Positions 24,993-32,787 of a DNA stretch of 33,269 bases are shown one piece after another. The DNA is taken from assembly GCF_002608075.1 (NCBI RefSeq), contig NZ_LAHA01000075.1, positions 1-33,269 on the forward strand, read 5' to 3'. This DNA comes from Nostoc linckia z4 (GTDB taxonomy: Bacteria; Cyanobacteriota; Cyanobacteriia; Cyanobacteriales; Nostocaceae). Under the pieces are notes generated by a model that worked only from the letters and a program-made list of their open reading frames with translations, was not told the origin of the DNA and ran no database searches. The position numbers and the translations under genes are program-made. Within the stretch, counting starts at the first letter, position 1. The number at the start of each line of letters is the position of its first letter.

Positions 24993-26045
24993 TTAAAAGA
25001 CGTGCAAATTGAGGAAAAGTGTGAACAGAAATGTTAATTGTCCTGCTAAGGCAAATAGGTAAAAGACTGTTTTGGGCTTAAAAATCGATAACATCAAACC
25101 TACACCTTTGATATCAATCATGGGGCCAAATACTAAAAATGCTAGTAATGAACCACTGCTAAAAGTTGAAGCAAAAGACAGGGCAAAGAAAGAATCAACT
25201 GTAGAACAAATTGACACTACCACTGCCAATATCAGCATGACTACAATTGAAGTAATGGGGCCAGCGCCCAAACTGAGAATTAATTCACGCGGTGCTAGGA
25301 CTTGAATAGCAGCGGCGATGGCACTTCCTAAAACCATGACTCCGCCTAATTCTCGTAATTCTTGAACGCTATTATCTATCGCTAGACGTAGTTTATCTGC
25401 AAAGGGTTTGTTAGGTGTTGAAATGATGGTAGGCGGTATTGAATTCGGATCTATCCGCAGCGGTATACCTGCTTTTCCTCCTAAAATATAAGTCCCTGAT
25501 TGCAAGATATTCGGTACTGTTGATTCCTGTTGTACTTGGTAACCCTTACCACGCCGTTTAGTTTCAGGCGACGCGGGAGGATTAAATTTCATATAGCGAG
25601 CGATGGCAGGTTGGACTATGGGATTTAAGTCTTTTTGAAAACTGAAAACAAAGCCGATAATTGTGGCAATTAATAGAGAAAATACAACCCGTAATACTAC
25701 TATTTCTGGCTGATCTCGAAAGGCTGTCCAAGTTGCCCAAATGACAACTGGGTTAATTGTTGGTGCTGCTAGCAAAAAACCAATTGCCACTGGTGTGGGT
25801 ACTCCTTGAATTAGGAACCGCCGCGCTACCGGTACATTCCCGCATTCACACACCGGAAATAAAAAGCCGATCATACTGCCAACTAAAGCACCCAAAAGCG
25901 GATTCCTGGGCATTTTTTCTACTAATTTGCGCTCATCAACGAAAAATAGCAGCAAACTGGAGAATAAAACCCCAAGAAGCAAAAAAGGCATCGCCTCGAC
26001 TAGCAGACTTAGAAATAGCGTAAAACCATTGTTGAGTTGATTCAT
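24993..26045 (-). CDS. YraQ/UPF0718-type permease (DUF318)
   Basis: A 350-residue polytopic membrane protein, with eight or more helices expected. Numbering from an in-frame TTG at 26060, the conserved motif FLFPVCECGNVPVARRFL has C71 and C73, followed by GVPTPVAIGFLLAAPTINPVV; both are hallmarks of this permease family. A second symmetrical half ends with GPMIDIKGVGLML. The family includes ArsP-like and YcgR-like members, but no arsenic gene is nearby. I chose ATG 26045; no strong ribosome site decides between it and TTG 26060. It is the first gene of a minus-strand cluster with the TIGR03943 partner and the propeller protein. Confidence 0.86.
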   Translation of the reverse strand: MNQLNNGFTLFLSLLVEAMPFLLLGVLFSSLLLFFVDERKLVEKMPRNPLLGALVGSMIGFLFPVCECGNVPVARRFLIQGVPTPVAIGFLLAAPTINPVVIWATWTAFRDQPEIVVLRVVFSLLIATIIGFVFSFQKDLNPIVQPAIARYMKFNPPASPETKRRGKGYQVQQESTVPNILQSGTYILGGKAGIPLRIDPNSIPPTIISTPNKPFADKLRLAIDNSVQELRELGGVMVLGSAIAAAIQVLAPRELILSLGAGPITSIVVMLILAVVVSICSTVDSFFALSFASTFSSGSLLAFLVFGPMIDIKGVGLMLSIFKPKTVFYLFALAGQLTFLFTLFLNLHVF

Positions 26046-26775
26046 GGGCGTCGCTGTCAAAAGCGGTTTTGAGTTTTAGGGTTCTGCCTTGTCATTCTAT
26101 CGAAATGGGGATCAAAAGCAGTTCGGAAAAATTAAATATGGTTTAAATAACAAGCTATCGTGCGGTTTGATTAAAGTTAAAGCGCTGCAAGCCTTGGATT
26201 TAAAGCATATAGTGATATTTATCTGAGTAGATGTACTGATGATGACCATTCCTAAGATTGCTTAAGTTCAGAAATTGTTCCAATTATAAGGGGCAAGTAG
26301 CTGCATAGATGTTTTGAAATTTCCCTATGTTTATACTGACAGTAATTTCCTAAATCAGATATTAGCTGGGCTATATTTTCATCAAGGATTTACAGTTATT
26401 GAACATTTGGCGATCGCTGTTTGTCAAAAGTCCTTTCTTTAAAAGTTCTGTACTTTGACGGATGTCAAAGCTAGAAGCTAACAGAAGACACATAGCGAAT
26501 CACCACTTTATCACCAAAACTCGGCGCATTCTGGGGGATCTTGCTACAGACTTTGTGCTTTTTCCTTTGTCAATGCCCCGTGCCCAACGATGGATAACCA
26601 ATATTTGAGCTTTGGTTGATTTTTTACTACAAAAACCTTAAAAATGCAAGAGCAAATTATTCTGGTTTAGGTTGTTGACTGTTGACTGTTGACTGATGAC
26701 TGTCATCAGTCATCACTCCCCACTCCCTTTTCATTAATGACAGAGGCTAAGATATTAGCTTATTGTTGACTTGTC
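26046..26775. other. Intergenic region between divergent genes, with STRR and palindrome
   Basis: No gene is seen in about 700 bases. HIP1 occurs at about 26411. A GTTGACT heptamer run (26674-26694) merges into a perfect 21-base palindrome GACTGATGAC-T-GTCATCAGTC (26691-26711), which could form a hairpin. Promoters of the permease and kinase genes must lie here but I cannot place them. Confidence 0.6.
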
Positions 26776-28158
26776 TTGCCAAAATTAGGGTGTATAGTGC
26801 CAGAAGAATTCAGTTGTTGTCATATCTCGCCGCCGTTTTTGTCTGTTGGTAGCGATGGCGATCTCAATTTAGATTCGACTCTCCAAGAACTATCGATGTA
26901 CAACTTCCCTGTGGAAATTAGTTGTACTGCTGGGGAAGTGGCTCATTTTTTAGAAAAATATCCACTGCTACCAGGAATAATTTTAGTAGAGCAGGGCGAG
27001 TTCGTGGGAATGATTTCGCGGCGACGACTTTTAGAATTTTTAATTCGCCCTTATGGACGAGAGTTGTTTATTCAGCAACCATTAGGCACACTCTACAGCT
27101 ATGCACGCACGCCGATTTTGCTGCTTGGTGAGACGACATTAATTTTAATTGCGATGCAACTGAGCTTAAAGCGATCGCCAGAATTATTATCAGAACCAAT
27201 TGTAGTGCAAACTGCTTGTGGTGCTTACAGATTATTAGATGTCCAGGAATTAAATTTTATTTCTTGGCAAATTCGGGGCATCAAAAATTTTGTCCGATAC
27301 GAACGCAGCCAAGCCCAAATGATTCAAAATGATAAAATGGCAAGTTTGGGGCGTTTGGTAGATGGTGTAGTCCACGAAATTTTAGACCCCGTGGGTTTTA
27401 TTTGGGGAAACATAACTTACGTTTCAACTTACAGCCAAGATTTACTCAAATTAATAGCAGCTTACGACCAAGAATTACCATCTTTTTCTCAGACAATCGA
27501 GAAACTTAAAGAAGAAATTGAATTTGATTTTTTAGAACAAGATTTATTGCAATCCCTTGCTAGTATCCGCACTGGAGCCGAAAGATTAAAAAGACTAGTC
27601 ACCAGTTTACAAAACTTCTGTCATCTCGATGAACTTTACCCTAAACCTATAGATTTACATACCTGTATTGATAATATTATTTTATTAATTCATAGCCGGA
27701 TTCAAGGAGAAATTGAAATCATCAAATCCTATGGACAATTGCCACCAGTGTATTGCTTTATGGGGCAATTAAATCAGGTTTTAATTAATCTTTTAAGCGA
27801 AGCTGTGGATACTTTACTGAATGAAGCAGTGAGACAACAACTGCATCTAGAAGATAAAAAAACTCTTAAAAAACCCCAAATTAAGATTACTACAGAGGTG
27901 ATTTCACAAAAACCCAGTAAACCACATGCACCAGATTCTCGCTGGATTTTAATTCGCATTGCTGACAATGGCCCTGGAATGTCTCAAGAATTGCAAGAGC
28001 AAATTTTAGAATCTTTTTCTTTGGAAAGCAAAAATGGTAAAGAAACTAGTTTAGCAGTTAGTTATCGAATTATAACTGTCAAACATGGCGGTAAATTTAA
28101 TTTGCGATCGCAACCAGGTGTGGGGACTGAATTTGAAATTATTTTACCCTTAGTTTGA
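26776..28158 (+). CDS. Cytosolic sensor histidine kinase with CBS-like input domain
   Basis: A 460-residue protein without membrane segments. Residues about 45-165 (LPGIILVEQGEFVGMISRRRLLEFLIRPYGRELF) resemble the CBS-like module found in some cyanobacterial kinases. The HisKA-type dimerisation region follows, with H200 in MASLGRLVDGVVHEILDPVGF. The ATPase domain shows an N box (GQLNQVLINLLSEAVD), a G1 box (IADNGPGM) and a C-terminal GGKFNLRSQPGVGTEFEI. The H box HEILDP differs from the usual HEINNP. No response regulator is adjacent, so it is an orphan. The start is TTG 26776 or GTG 26797 (TTAGGG just upstream of the latter). It is convergent with the rogue psbA gene. Confidence 0.87.
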   Translation: MPKLGCIVPEEFSCCHISPPFLSVGSDGDLNLDSTLQELSMYNFPVEISCTAGEVAHFLEKYPLLPGIILVEQGEFVGMISRRRLLEFLIRPYGRELFIQQPLGTLYSYARTPILLLGETTLILIAMQLSLKRSPELLSEPIVVQTACGAYRLLDVQELNFISWQIRGIKNFVRYERSQAQMIQNDKMASLGRLVDGVVHEILDPVGFIWGNITYVSTYSQDLLKLIAAYDQELPSFSQTIEKLKEEIEFDFLEQDLLQSLASIRTGAERLKRLVTSLQNFCHLDELYPKPIDLHTCIDNIILLIHSRIQGEIEIIKSYGQLPPVYCFMGQLNQVLINLLSEAVDTLLNEAVRQQLHLEDKKTLKKPQIKITTEVISQKPSKPHAPDSRWILIRIADNGPGMSQELQEQILESFSLESKNGKETSLAVSYRIITVKHGGKFNLRSQPGVGTEFEIILPLV

Positions 28159-28170
28159 TTTAATTTTAGC

Positions 28171-28200
28171 TAAAAAAACCTGCCCAGAATTAGAGGCAGG
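28171..28200 (-). terminator. Terminator of the psbA-like gene (shared intergenic hairpin)
   Basis: The stem CCTGCC (28179-28184) / GGCAGG (28195-28200) is followed on the minus strand by seven T residues (forward A-tract 28172-28178). It lies 32 bases past the psbA stop. On the plus strand the same hairpin follows the kinase gene but has only a weak T run. Confidence 0.85.
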
Positions 28201-28232
28201 TTGAAAAATTATCAAAATTGATATGGGGAATT

Positions 28233-29303
28233 TTAGCTAACTGGAATAGGCTGACCGCTAGAGAGAACCAAAGGAAAATTATGGACATTGGGAGCGTGCA
28301 TTACATTTAAACCAAGATTGGCACGGTTCAAAATATCAGCGTCGGTTCTAATGACTTCACCCCGACTATCTAAGATGGAATGATTAAAGTTAAAACCATT
28401 GAGATTAAATGCCATTGAACATACACCCAATGCTGCAAACCAAATACCCACTGTTGGTAAAGCTGCTAATAAAAAATGGAAAGCACGATGATTTTTACTA
28501 GCAAAGGTAGGAATCAATAACCGTCCCAAAAAGCTATAGTGTCCTGCTAAATAATTGTAGGTGAATTTCCGTTGACCAAATTTATATCCGGCATTAATTG
28601 ATTCATTTTCATCAGTATTGCGAATTAGCGTTGAAGTCACTAAAGAACCATGCAAAGAACTCAATAATGCACCGCCAAAAATACCCGCGACACCCAACAT
28701 ATGGAATGGGTGCATGAGGATATTGTGGTCGCCTTGGAAAGCCAACATAAAGTGGAAAGTTCCAGCAATTCCCAAAGGTAAACCATCAGAAAAACTACCT
28801 TGACCAATGGGATAAACTAACAAAACGGAAGTAGCAGCAATGACGGGTGCAGAATAAGCGATCGCTATCCAAGGTCGCATTCCTAAACGATAGCTCAATT
28901 CCCAAAATCGTCCTATTAAACACCAAATACCAATGAGAAAATGCAGCACAATCAATTGATATGGCCCGCCATTGTAGAGCCATTCATCCATTGATGCAGC
29001 TTCCCAAATAGGATAAAAGTGCAAACCAATAGCGGCGGAAGTCGGCACAACTGCGGCTGTAATAAAGTTATTCCCATCCATCAACGAACCTCTAATTGGC
29101 TCACGAATACCGTCCATATCTACACTAGGAGCAGCAATAAAAGCCAAAACAAAACAGGTAGTGGCGGCTAACAAGGTGGGAATCGCCAACACACCAAACC
29201 AGCCGATGTAAATGCGGTTTTCTGTGCTAGTAATCCAGCTACAAAAACTGTCCCAGAAATCAAAAAAATTAAATTCTTTTTGACGTTGAACAATGGTACT
29301 CAT
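28233..29303 (-). CDS. psbA: Rogue-type photosystem II D1 protein
   Basis: A 356-residue D1 homologue with the five-helix fold and the chlorophyll/iron ligands (window H121, H201, H218, H276; canonical H118, H198, H215, H272). TyrZ (Y164; canonical Y161), its partner H193 (190) and D173 (170) are kept. Mn4CaO5 ligand positions are altered: canonical E189 is Asp (D192), E333 is Ala (A337), D342 is Val (V346), and A344 is Ser (S348); H332 and H337 remain. Y126 and Q/E130, which hydrogen-bond the D1 pheophytin, are Leu and Phe (L129, F133). The loop before H276 is rearranged near the QB site, and the C-terminal extension is short. W131 is kept, so the Chl f synthase pattern is absent. AGGAG lies nine bases before the ATG. 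Confidence 0.95.
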   Translation of the reverse strand: MSTIVQRQKEFNFFDFWDSFCSWITSTENRIYIGWFGVLAIPTLLAATTCFVLAFIAAPSVDMDGIREPIRGSLMDGNNFITAAVVPTSAAIGLHFYPIWEAASMDEWLYNGGPYQLIVLHFLIGIWCLIGRFWELSYRLGMRPWIAIAYSAPVIAATSVLLVYPIGQGSFSDGLPLGIAGTFHFMLAFQGDHNILMHPFHMLGVAGIFGGALLSSLHGSLVTSTLIRNTDENESINAGYKFGQRKFTYNYLAGHYSFLGRLLIPTFASKNHRAFHFLLAALPTVGIWFAALGVCSMAFNLNGFNFNHSILDSRGEVIRTDADILNRANLGLNVMHAPNVHNFPLVLSSGQPIPVS

Positions 29304-29758
29304 AATCTTTAACTCCTAAGCAATGCCAAGTTGAAAATTTTGGTGTTGCTGAATCAGAGTATGAATTGATTTTTCGCGATGACTCAATAACAATTCTTTG
29401 CAAATAAGAAATCGGTAACGCTCAAAGGCAAATACGTGAGACTAATTCATACATTTCATTTAGCAACGCCGTTTTCTCAGATAATTTTGCTGATTTTATA
29501 TGTTGTATATGACGTATATAGTAAAAATGCTAGTGATAGTTACGACCTATATACAACATGAGTAGTATGGAAAAGTCCTGAATTATCAAGGTACTTCAAG
29601 CAATAGTTAAATATCTCTATCTTGAAGTTAGAGCAAAAATTTGAGGAACTTGTGAAGAAATACGGCGTTTATAAATTAATCTAATCAATAGCAAGGAACT
29701 GGTGACTGGGTGAAAGTCTAATGTTTTAACCACCTTGGCTATTACTATATTGCCTCTA
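29304..29758. other. Upstream region of the rogue psbA gene
   Basis: About 450 bases without a gene. The first 15 bases hold the psbA ribosome site. The inverted repeat at 29500-29559 is the main structure. No NtcA-type GTA-N8-TAC site was found by eye. Confidence 0.5.
29500..29559. promoter_or_regulatory. Long inverted repeat upstream of rogue psbA
   Basis: Perfect 11-base arms ATGTTGTATAT (29500-29510) and ATATACAACAT (29549-29559) are separated by 38 bases. The inner flanks also resemble each other (TGACGTATATAG and TTACGACCTATA). The pair lies about 200 bases upstream of the psbA start. It could be a pair of operator sites for a regulator; a small mobile element end is an alternative. 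Confidence 0.4.
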
Positions 29759-29897
29759 ATACCAATTCACCAAAATATTGATACACATAAAATAAATTGT
29801 ACGGGCGAACGGCTGTTCGCCCCTACGCTTACGCAATGGCTGTACCTTGCGGGAAGGCTGAGCTTGTATTTGTATTATTTATAAAGTGAAATGGTAT
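29759..29897. mobile_element. MITE-like element with ATACCAATTCAC ends and internal hairpin
   Basis: The left end ATACCAATTCAC (29759-29770) and right end GTGAAATGGTAT (29886-29897) are inverted repeats matching at 11 of 12 positions, and TA-like bases flank both. Inside is a strong hairpin GGGCGAA / TTCGCCC (about 29803-29822) of a kind widespread in cyanobacteria. The total is 139 bp with no ORF. It looks like a non-autonomous element carrying, or hit by, a second repeat. Confidence 0.7.
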
Positions 29898-29981
29898 AAG
29901 GCAATCAAGATGAAGCGAATTTTGTAGTCAAATATCAAAGTGGTCTTTTCCCATTCCCTACTCCCCACTTTTAAGACAGAG

Positions 29982-30020
29982 TTACACAGAGATTTGTACC
30001 TCAGCAGACTAGGAAACGCT
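29982..30020. repeat. 39-bp dispersed repeat, copy B
   Basis: Matches 2342-2380 at 37 of 39 positions and lies in the same orientation. Like copy A it lies just downstream of the stop codon of a minus-strand gene, here 26 bases from the Uma2 gene. It ends in the word CAGACTAGGAAACGCT. Confidence 0.9.
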
Positions 30021-30045
30021 ATATTTGTACAGTTATATTCAAAAA

Positions 30046-30639
30046 TTACTGCTGAATTCCTTTGAGAAACTCTGTTCTTGCTTCAATTATTGAAGGCATT
30101 AAAACACAACGTACTAACAAATTAATATCCAAATTGGGCAGTAATTTACTTTGAGTGATTTTATCGTAATTATCATTAGTTAGGTGATATACAGATATTT
30201 GGTTATTTTCCCAAAACCAGACTTCAGAAATTTTAAACCGCTTATATTTTTCTAATTTATCAATACTGCCACTAGTAATATTTACTTCAATTGCTAAATC
30301 AGGATTTTCTTTCTTTTCTCCTAAATAATAAGATTCATCAGGTTCAAATGAAGCACTTTTTTCCTTAGCACGACGAGTAGCACTACCTACAGGGATAAAA
30401 TTTATACGTAATTCAAACAAGTAAGCTTCGAGCAATATAGCGATTACTTTTTTTAGCATTTCATGTTGTTCGCCAAGAGTCATAAATTCCACACACCCAT
30501 CAAGATAAGTTATCCGTAAACCTGGTGCATCTCCTATCAAGGTTTCAAGTTTCTCAAACTCTTCCCAAGTGTAATGACCAGGTAAGAGAAACCGTTGTTC
30601 TTCAAGGGTAGTCAGTTTGTCTAGAGTTTGTGGAATCAT
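30046..30639 (-). CDS. Uma2 family putative endonuclease (DUF820)
   Basis: A 197-residue protein with the PD-(D/E)XK-like core of the Uma2 family. GHYTWEEFEKLETL near the N terminus and YLDGCVEFMTLGEQHEML (glycine/glutamate turn) are followed by ENPDLAIEVNITSGSIDKLEKY, with the PD...E.N and downstream K of the active site, and VWFWENNQISVYHL. The family is greatly expanded in cyanobacteria. Nuclease activity is predicted from the fold and the role is unknown. It is a single gene. Confidence 0.88.
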   Translation of the reverse strand: MIPQTLDKLTTLEEQRFLLPGHYTWEEFEKLETLIGDAPGLRITYLDGCVEFMTLGEQHEMLKKVIAILLEAYLFELRINFIPVGSATRRAKEKSASFEPDESYYLGEKKENPDLAIEVNITSGSIDKLEKYKRFKISEVWFWENNQISVYHLTNDNYDKITQSKLLPNLDINLLVRCVLMPSIIEARTEFLKGIQQ

Positions 30640-30927
30640 ATTCTTGTATGAAATCTTAAGTTTATTATAGTTAGCGCTGCTGATTAATTAATCCAAAAAT
30701 TGCAATCTAGTCCACACTATACAATTGTGTTTCATTGATAGAATAAAAGTTGGGCGATCGCACCTGATGAATTAACGCGATAATTCCAATATATTGACTA
30801 TAAATAATCCGATGAATGCTTTTAACAGTACTGTTTTATTTATCAGATAAAATAGTTAACTGTTAACCTCGATTGTTTTTAGTATTATAGATATATTTGC
30901 TGCGGGCTATGCCACTGATAAACAGCC
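30640..30927. other. Intergenic region with a DUF4926 gene remnant
   Basis: It contains the 52-bp direct repeat copy at 30754-30805 and the coding remnant listed separately. GTTAACTGTTAAC (about 30855-30867) is a short palindrome. No intact gene is seen. Confidence 0.5.
30713..30775 (+). pseudogene. 3' remnant of a DUF4926-like gene
   Basis: Read in the frame ending at the TAA at 30773, the last 20 codons align without gaps to the last 20 residues of the DUF4926 protein at 32563-32787 (9 identical; shared ends HxIQ and RSHLxN). The DNA similarity continues past the stop codon (30754-30805 versus 32766-32817, 46 of 52). The rest of the gene is not recognisable, so it is a truncated duplicate. 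Confidence 0.55.
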
Positions 30928-31692
30928 ATGTCAGAAACTACCTTACCTGCACCTTTAATTGAAATTCCACCCAGCCAAGCAGAACTTCCTTATGATGATG
31001 GTGTTCCAATGGAAAGCGCACGGCACAGAGCTGCTATGAACTTGCTGATAGATGCCTTAATTCCTTGGTTATCACAGCGAGAAGATGGGTTTGTCGGCGG
31101 CAATATGTTTATCTATTACAGTCTGGCGCAGTTACGCAACAAAGACTTTAAAGGGCCAGATTTTTTTGTAGTGTTGGGTGTCCCAAAAGGAGAACGCAAA
31201 AGTTGGGTGGTTTGGGAAGAAGAAAAAGCACCGGATGTTGTGATTGAATTGCTTTCTGAAAGTACAGCCACAGCAGATAAAAACGAGAAAAAGCTGATTT
31301 ATCAAAATCAAATGCGCGTACCGGAATATTTTTGGTACGACCCATTTAACCCAGATGATTGGGCGGGTTTTTCAATCCAACAAAGAGTTTATCAACCCCT
31401 GGTTGTTAATGAACGCCATCAATTGGTGAGTGAATCCTTAGGCTTAGCCTTGCAGCGCTGGCAAGGAAATTACAAGGGAATTGATGCGACTTGGTTACGC
31501 TGGGCAACATTGGAGGGAGAATTACTGCCAACACCCGAAGAACAAGAACGCCAACGAGCAGACAAAGCAGAGTCACAGTTATTACAAACAGCACGCAATT
31601 TACTAGCGAGTGGAATGACGATAGAACAGGTGGCGACAGTTACAGGTTTAGATGCGTCTGCCATTGAGCAATTGATTTCAACATCTATCTAA
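30928..31692 (+). CDS. Uma2 family putative endonuclease (DUF820), long form
   Basis: A 254-residue Uma2-family protein unrelated in detail to the one at 30046-30639. The core has GPDFFVVLGV, APDVVIELLSESTATADKNEKKLIYQN (PD...E and downstream K) and VPEYFWYDPF. The C-terminal extension has a Gln/Arg-rich coiled segment (about 205-225) and a final helix-turn-helix-like GMTIEQVATVTGLDASAIEQL, a common appendage in this family. Its stop is 16 bases from the convergent ParD-like gene. Probably a PD-(D/E)XK nuclease fold with unknown role. Confidence 0.88.
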   Translation: MSETTLPAPLIEIPPSQAELPYDDGVPMESARHRAAMNLLIDALIPWLSQREDGFVGGNMFIYYSLAQLRNKDFKGPDFFVVLGVPKGERKSWVVWEEEKAPDVVIELLSESTATADKNEKKLIYQNQMRVPEYFWYDPFNPDDWAGFSIQQRVYQPLVVNERHQLVSESLGLALQRWQGNYKGIDATWLRWATLEGELLPTPEEQERQRADKAESQLLQTARNLLASGMTIEQVATVTGLDASAIEQLISTSI

Positions 31693-31708
31693 GTTTTCTC
31701 AAACTCAA

Positions 31709-31960
31709 TCAGGCTTTGTTAATTCTTTCCCAGATTTTTTGACGGATATTTTCCCAATCTTGAATAGTCATTTCTGTTGCATTTCCAGAGTTTAATCCTT
31801 CCAAAAGCATTGTTTCAAGAGGTTCTTTAACTTTGTTTTTTTGGTCTTGTCCCACTAATTCACGAAAATATTCCCTGACACTGCTGTAACTACCTTCAGC
31901 TACCTGTTGTTCTACATAAATTAGCATGGTGTCAGGTAAGAAAATATTGATACTTTTCAA
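31709..31960 (-). CDS. ParD-like ribbon-helix-helix antitoxin, orphan
   Basis: An 83-residue protein. The N-terminal ribbon SINIFLPDTMLIYVEQQV and helices SYSSVREYFRELV match the ParD/CopG-type DNA-binding antitoxin. A C-terminal toxin-binding-type tail follows (EPLETMLLEGLNSGNATEMT). The start is TTG 31960; the next ATG would destroy the DNA-binding strand. The partner ParE gene, normally just downstream, is absent: only 16 bases remain before the convergent Uma2 stop. It is either a solitary antitoxin or the leftover of a lost module. Confidence 0.85.
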   Translation of the reverse strand: MKSINIFLPDTMLIYVEQQVAEGSYSSVREYFRELVGQDQKNKVKEPLETMLLEGLNSGNATEMTIQDWENIRQKIWERINKA

Positions 31961-32034
31961 AAAGTTATTTTATAAATCTGTTTTTCTATATTATTGCAGT
32001 TTTTAGAATTACTCAAAACACGATATTTTACATT

Positions 32035-32253
32035 TCATTTATTTTCAAGAAATTCATCAATTGTAATTTCTGCCTGTCGAATCAAACTTCTAAGTAAACC
32101 AGGTGCTAATTCCCGATGATTGGGAATTGATAAAGTTGGTTTTGATTCACACCAAAGCATCATGTGGCTTCCTGTTTGGTGATCTAATACATAACCAAAT
32201 TTTTTAAAAATCTTGACAGCTTCCTTACCGGAGATATTTGATAAACGTCCCAT
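32035..32253 (-). CDS. hicA: HicA family mRNA interferase toxin
   Basis: A 72-residue double-stranded-RNA-binding-like toxin. SGKEAVKIFKKFGYVLDHQTGSHMML contains the catalytic histidine H30 in GSHMML, and IPNHRELAPGLLRSLIRQAEIT is the conserved second half. HicA toxins cleave mRNA and tmRNA. The ATG directly follows the TAA of the upstream antitoxin gene with no bases between, indicating translational coupling in antitoxin-first order. Confidence 0.9.
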   Translation of the reverse strand: MGRLSNISGKEAVKIFKKFGYVLDHQTGSHMMLWCESKPTLSIPNHRELAPGLLRSLIRQAEITIDEFLENK

Positions 32254-32472
32254 TTACACTACAACTTCCCCGATAAAAACTTGCAATTCTTGAGCAGTAT
32301 AAGGTTTGCCATGTTTTGCTTGGACGTGGAGATATCCTGTAATCGCGTCTTTAATATTTTCAATTGCTTCATCTAATGTTTTGCCTTGACTTACACAGCC
32401 TGGAAGTTCAGGAACCTCAGCAATATAGCCTTCATATTCTGAATCAAAGGTAAAAATTACTTGAAATTTCAT
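32254..32472 (-). CDS. hicB: HicB family antitoxin
   Basis: A 72-residue antitoxin with the partial RNase H-like fold: FTFDSEYEGYIAEVPELPGCVSQGKTLDEAIENIKDAI is the HicB signature. It lacks a C-terminal DNA-binding domain, so it belongs to the short HicB-like type and any autoregulation must work otherwise. It neutralises the HicA protein encoded immediately downstream. Confidence 0.9.
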   Translation of the reverse strand: MKFQVIFTFDSEYEGYIAEVPELPGCVSQGKTLDEAIENIKDAITGYLHVQAKHGKPYTAQELQVFIGEVVV

Positions 32473-32562
32473 AATAAATTAATCTTCTATATAGCGCCTA
32501 GAATAAATATAACGCTCAAATCCTAAGTTCGTTAATTCATACCCACTAAAACGGAGAAAAGA

Positions 32563-32787
32563 ATGATTCAAGAACTTGATAGGGTTATTCTAACTAGCAA
32601 TCTCCCAGAATATAGTTTAGAAAAGGGTGATATAGGTACAGTTGTTTTAGTACTTCAAGGTGGCAAAGGATATGAAGTTGAATTTGTCACATTGGATGGT
32701 GAGACTGTGGCAATTGTTTCACTCCACAGCATACAAGTACGTCCCATTGGAAAAAGAGAAATTGCGCGATCGCACCTGATCAATTAA
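32563..32787 (+). CDS. DUF4926 domain protein
   Basis: A 74-residue protein. The SH3-like pattern EYSLEKGDIGTVVLVLQGGKGYEVEFVTLDGETVAIVSL is typical of DUF4926, a small family of unknown function often found near toxin-antitoxin and Uma2 genes. The ATG has GGAG six bases upstream. Its last codons overlap a HIP1 octamer and the 52-bp repeat shared with 30754-30805, where the tail of a second copy survives. It is divergent from hicBA. Confidence 0.85.
   Translation: MIQELDRVILTSNLPEYSLEKGDIGTVVLVLQGGKGYEVEFVTLDGETVAIVSLHSIQVRPIGKREIARSHLIN

Noticed and set aside
24993..26045. Arsenic exporter ArsP
   Set aside because: The fold is shared, but there is no arsenic gene nearby and the TIGR03943 partner points to the YcgR/YraQ branch.
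28233..29303. Chlorophyll f synthase (ChlF, super-rogue D1)
   Set aside because: The position equivalent to 131 keeps Trp and position 130 is Phe, so the Gln-Asp pair of ChlF is absent. No far-red gene cluster is nearby.
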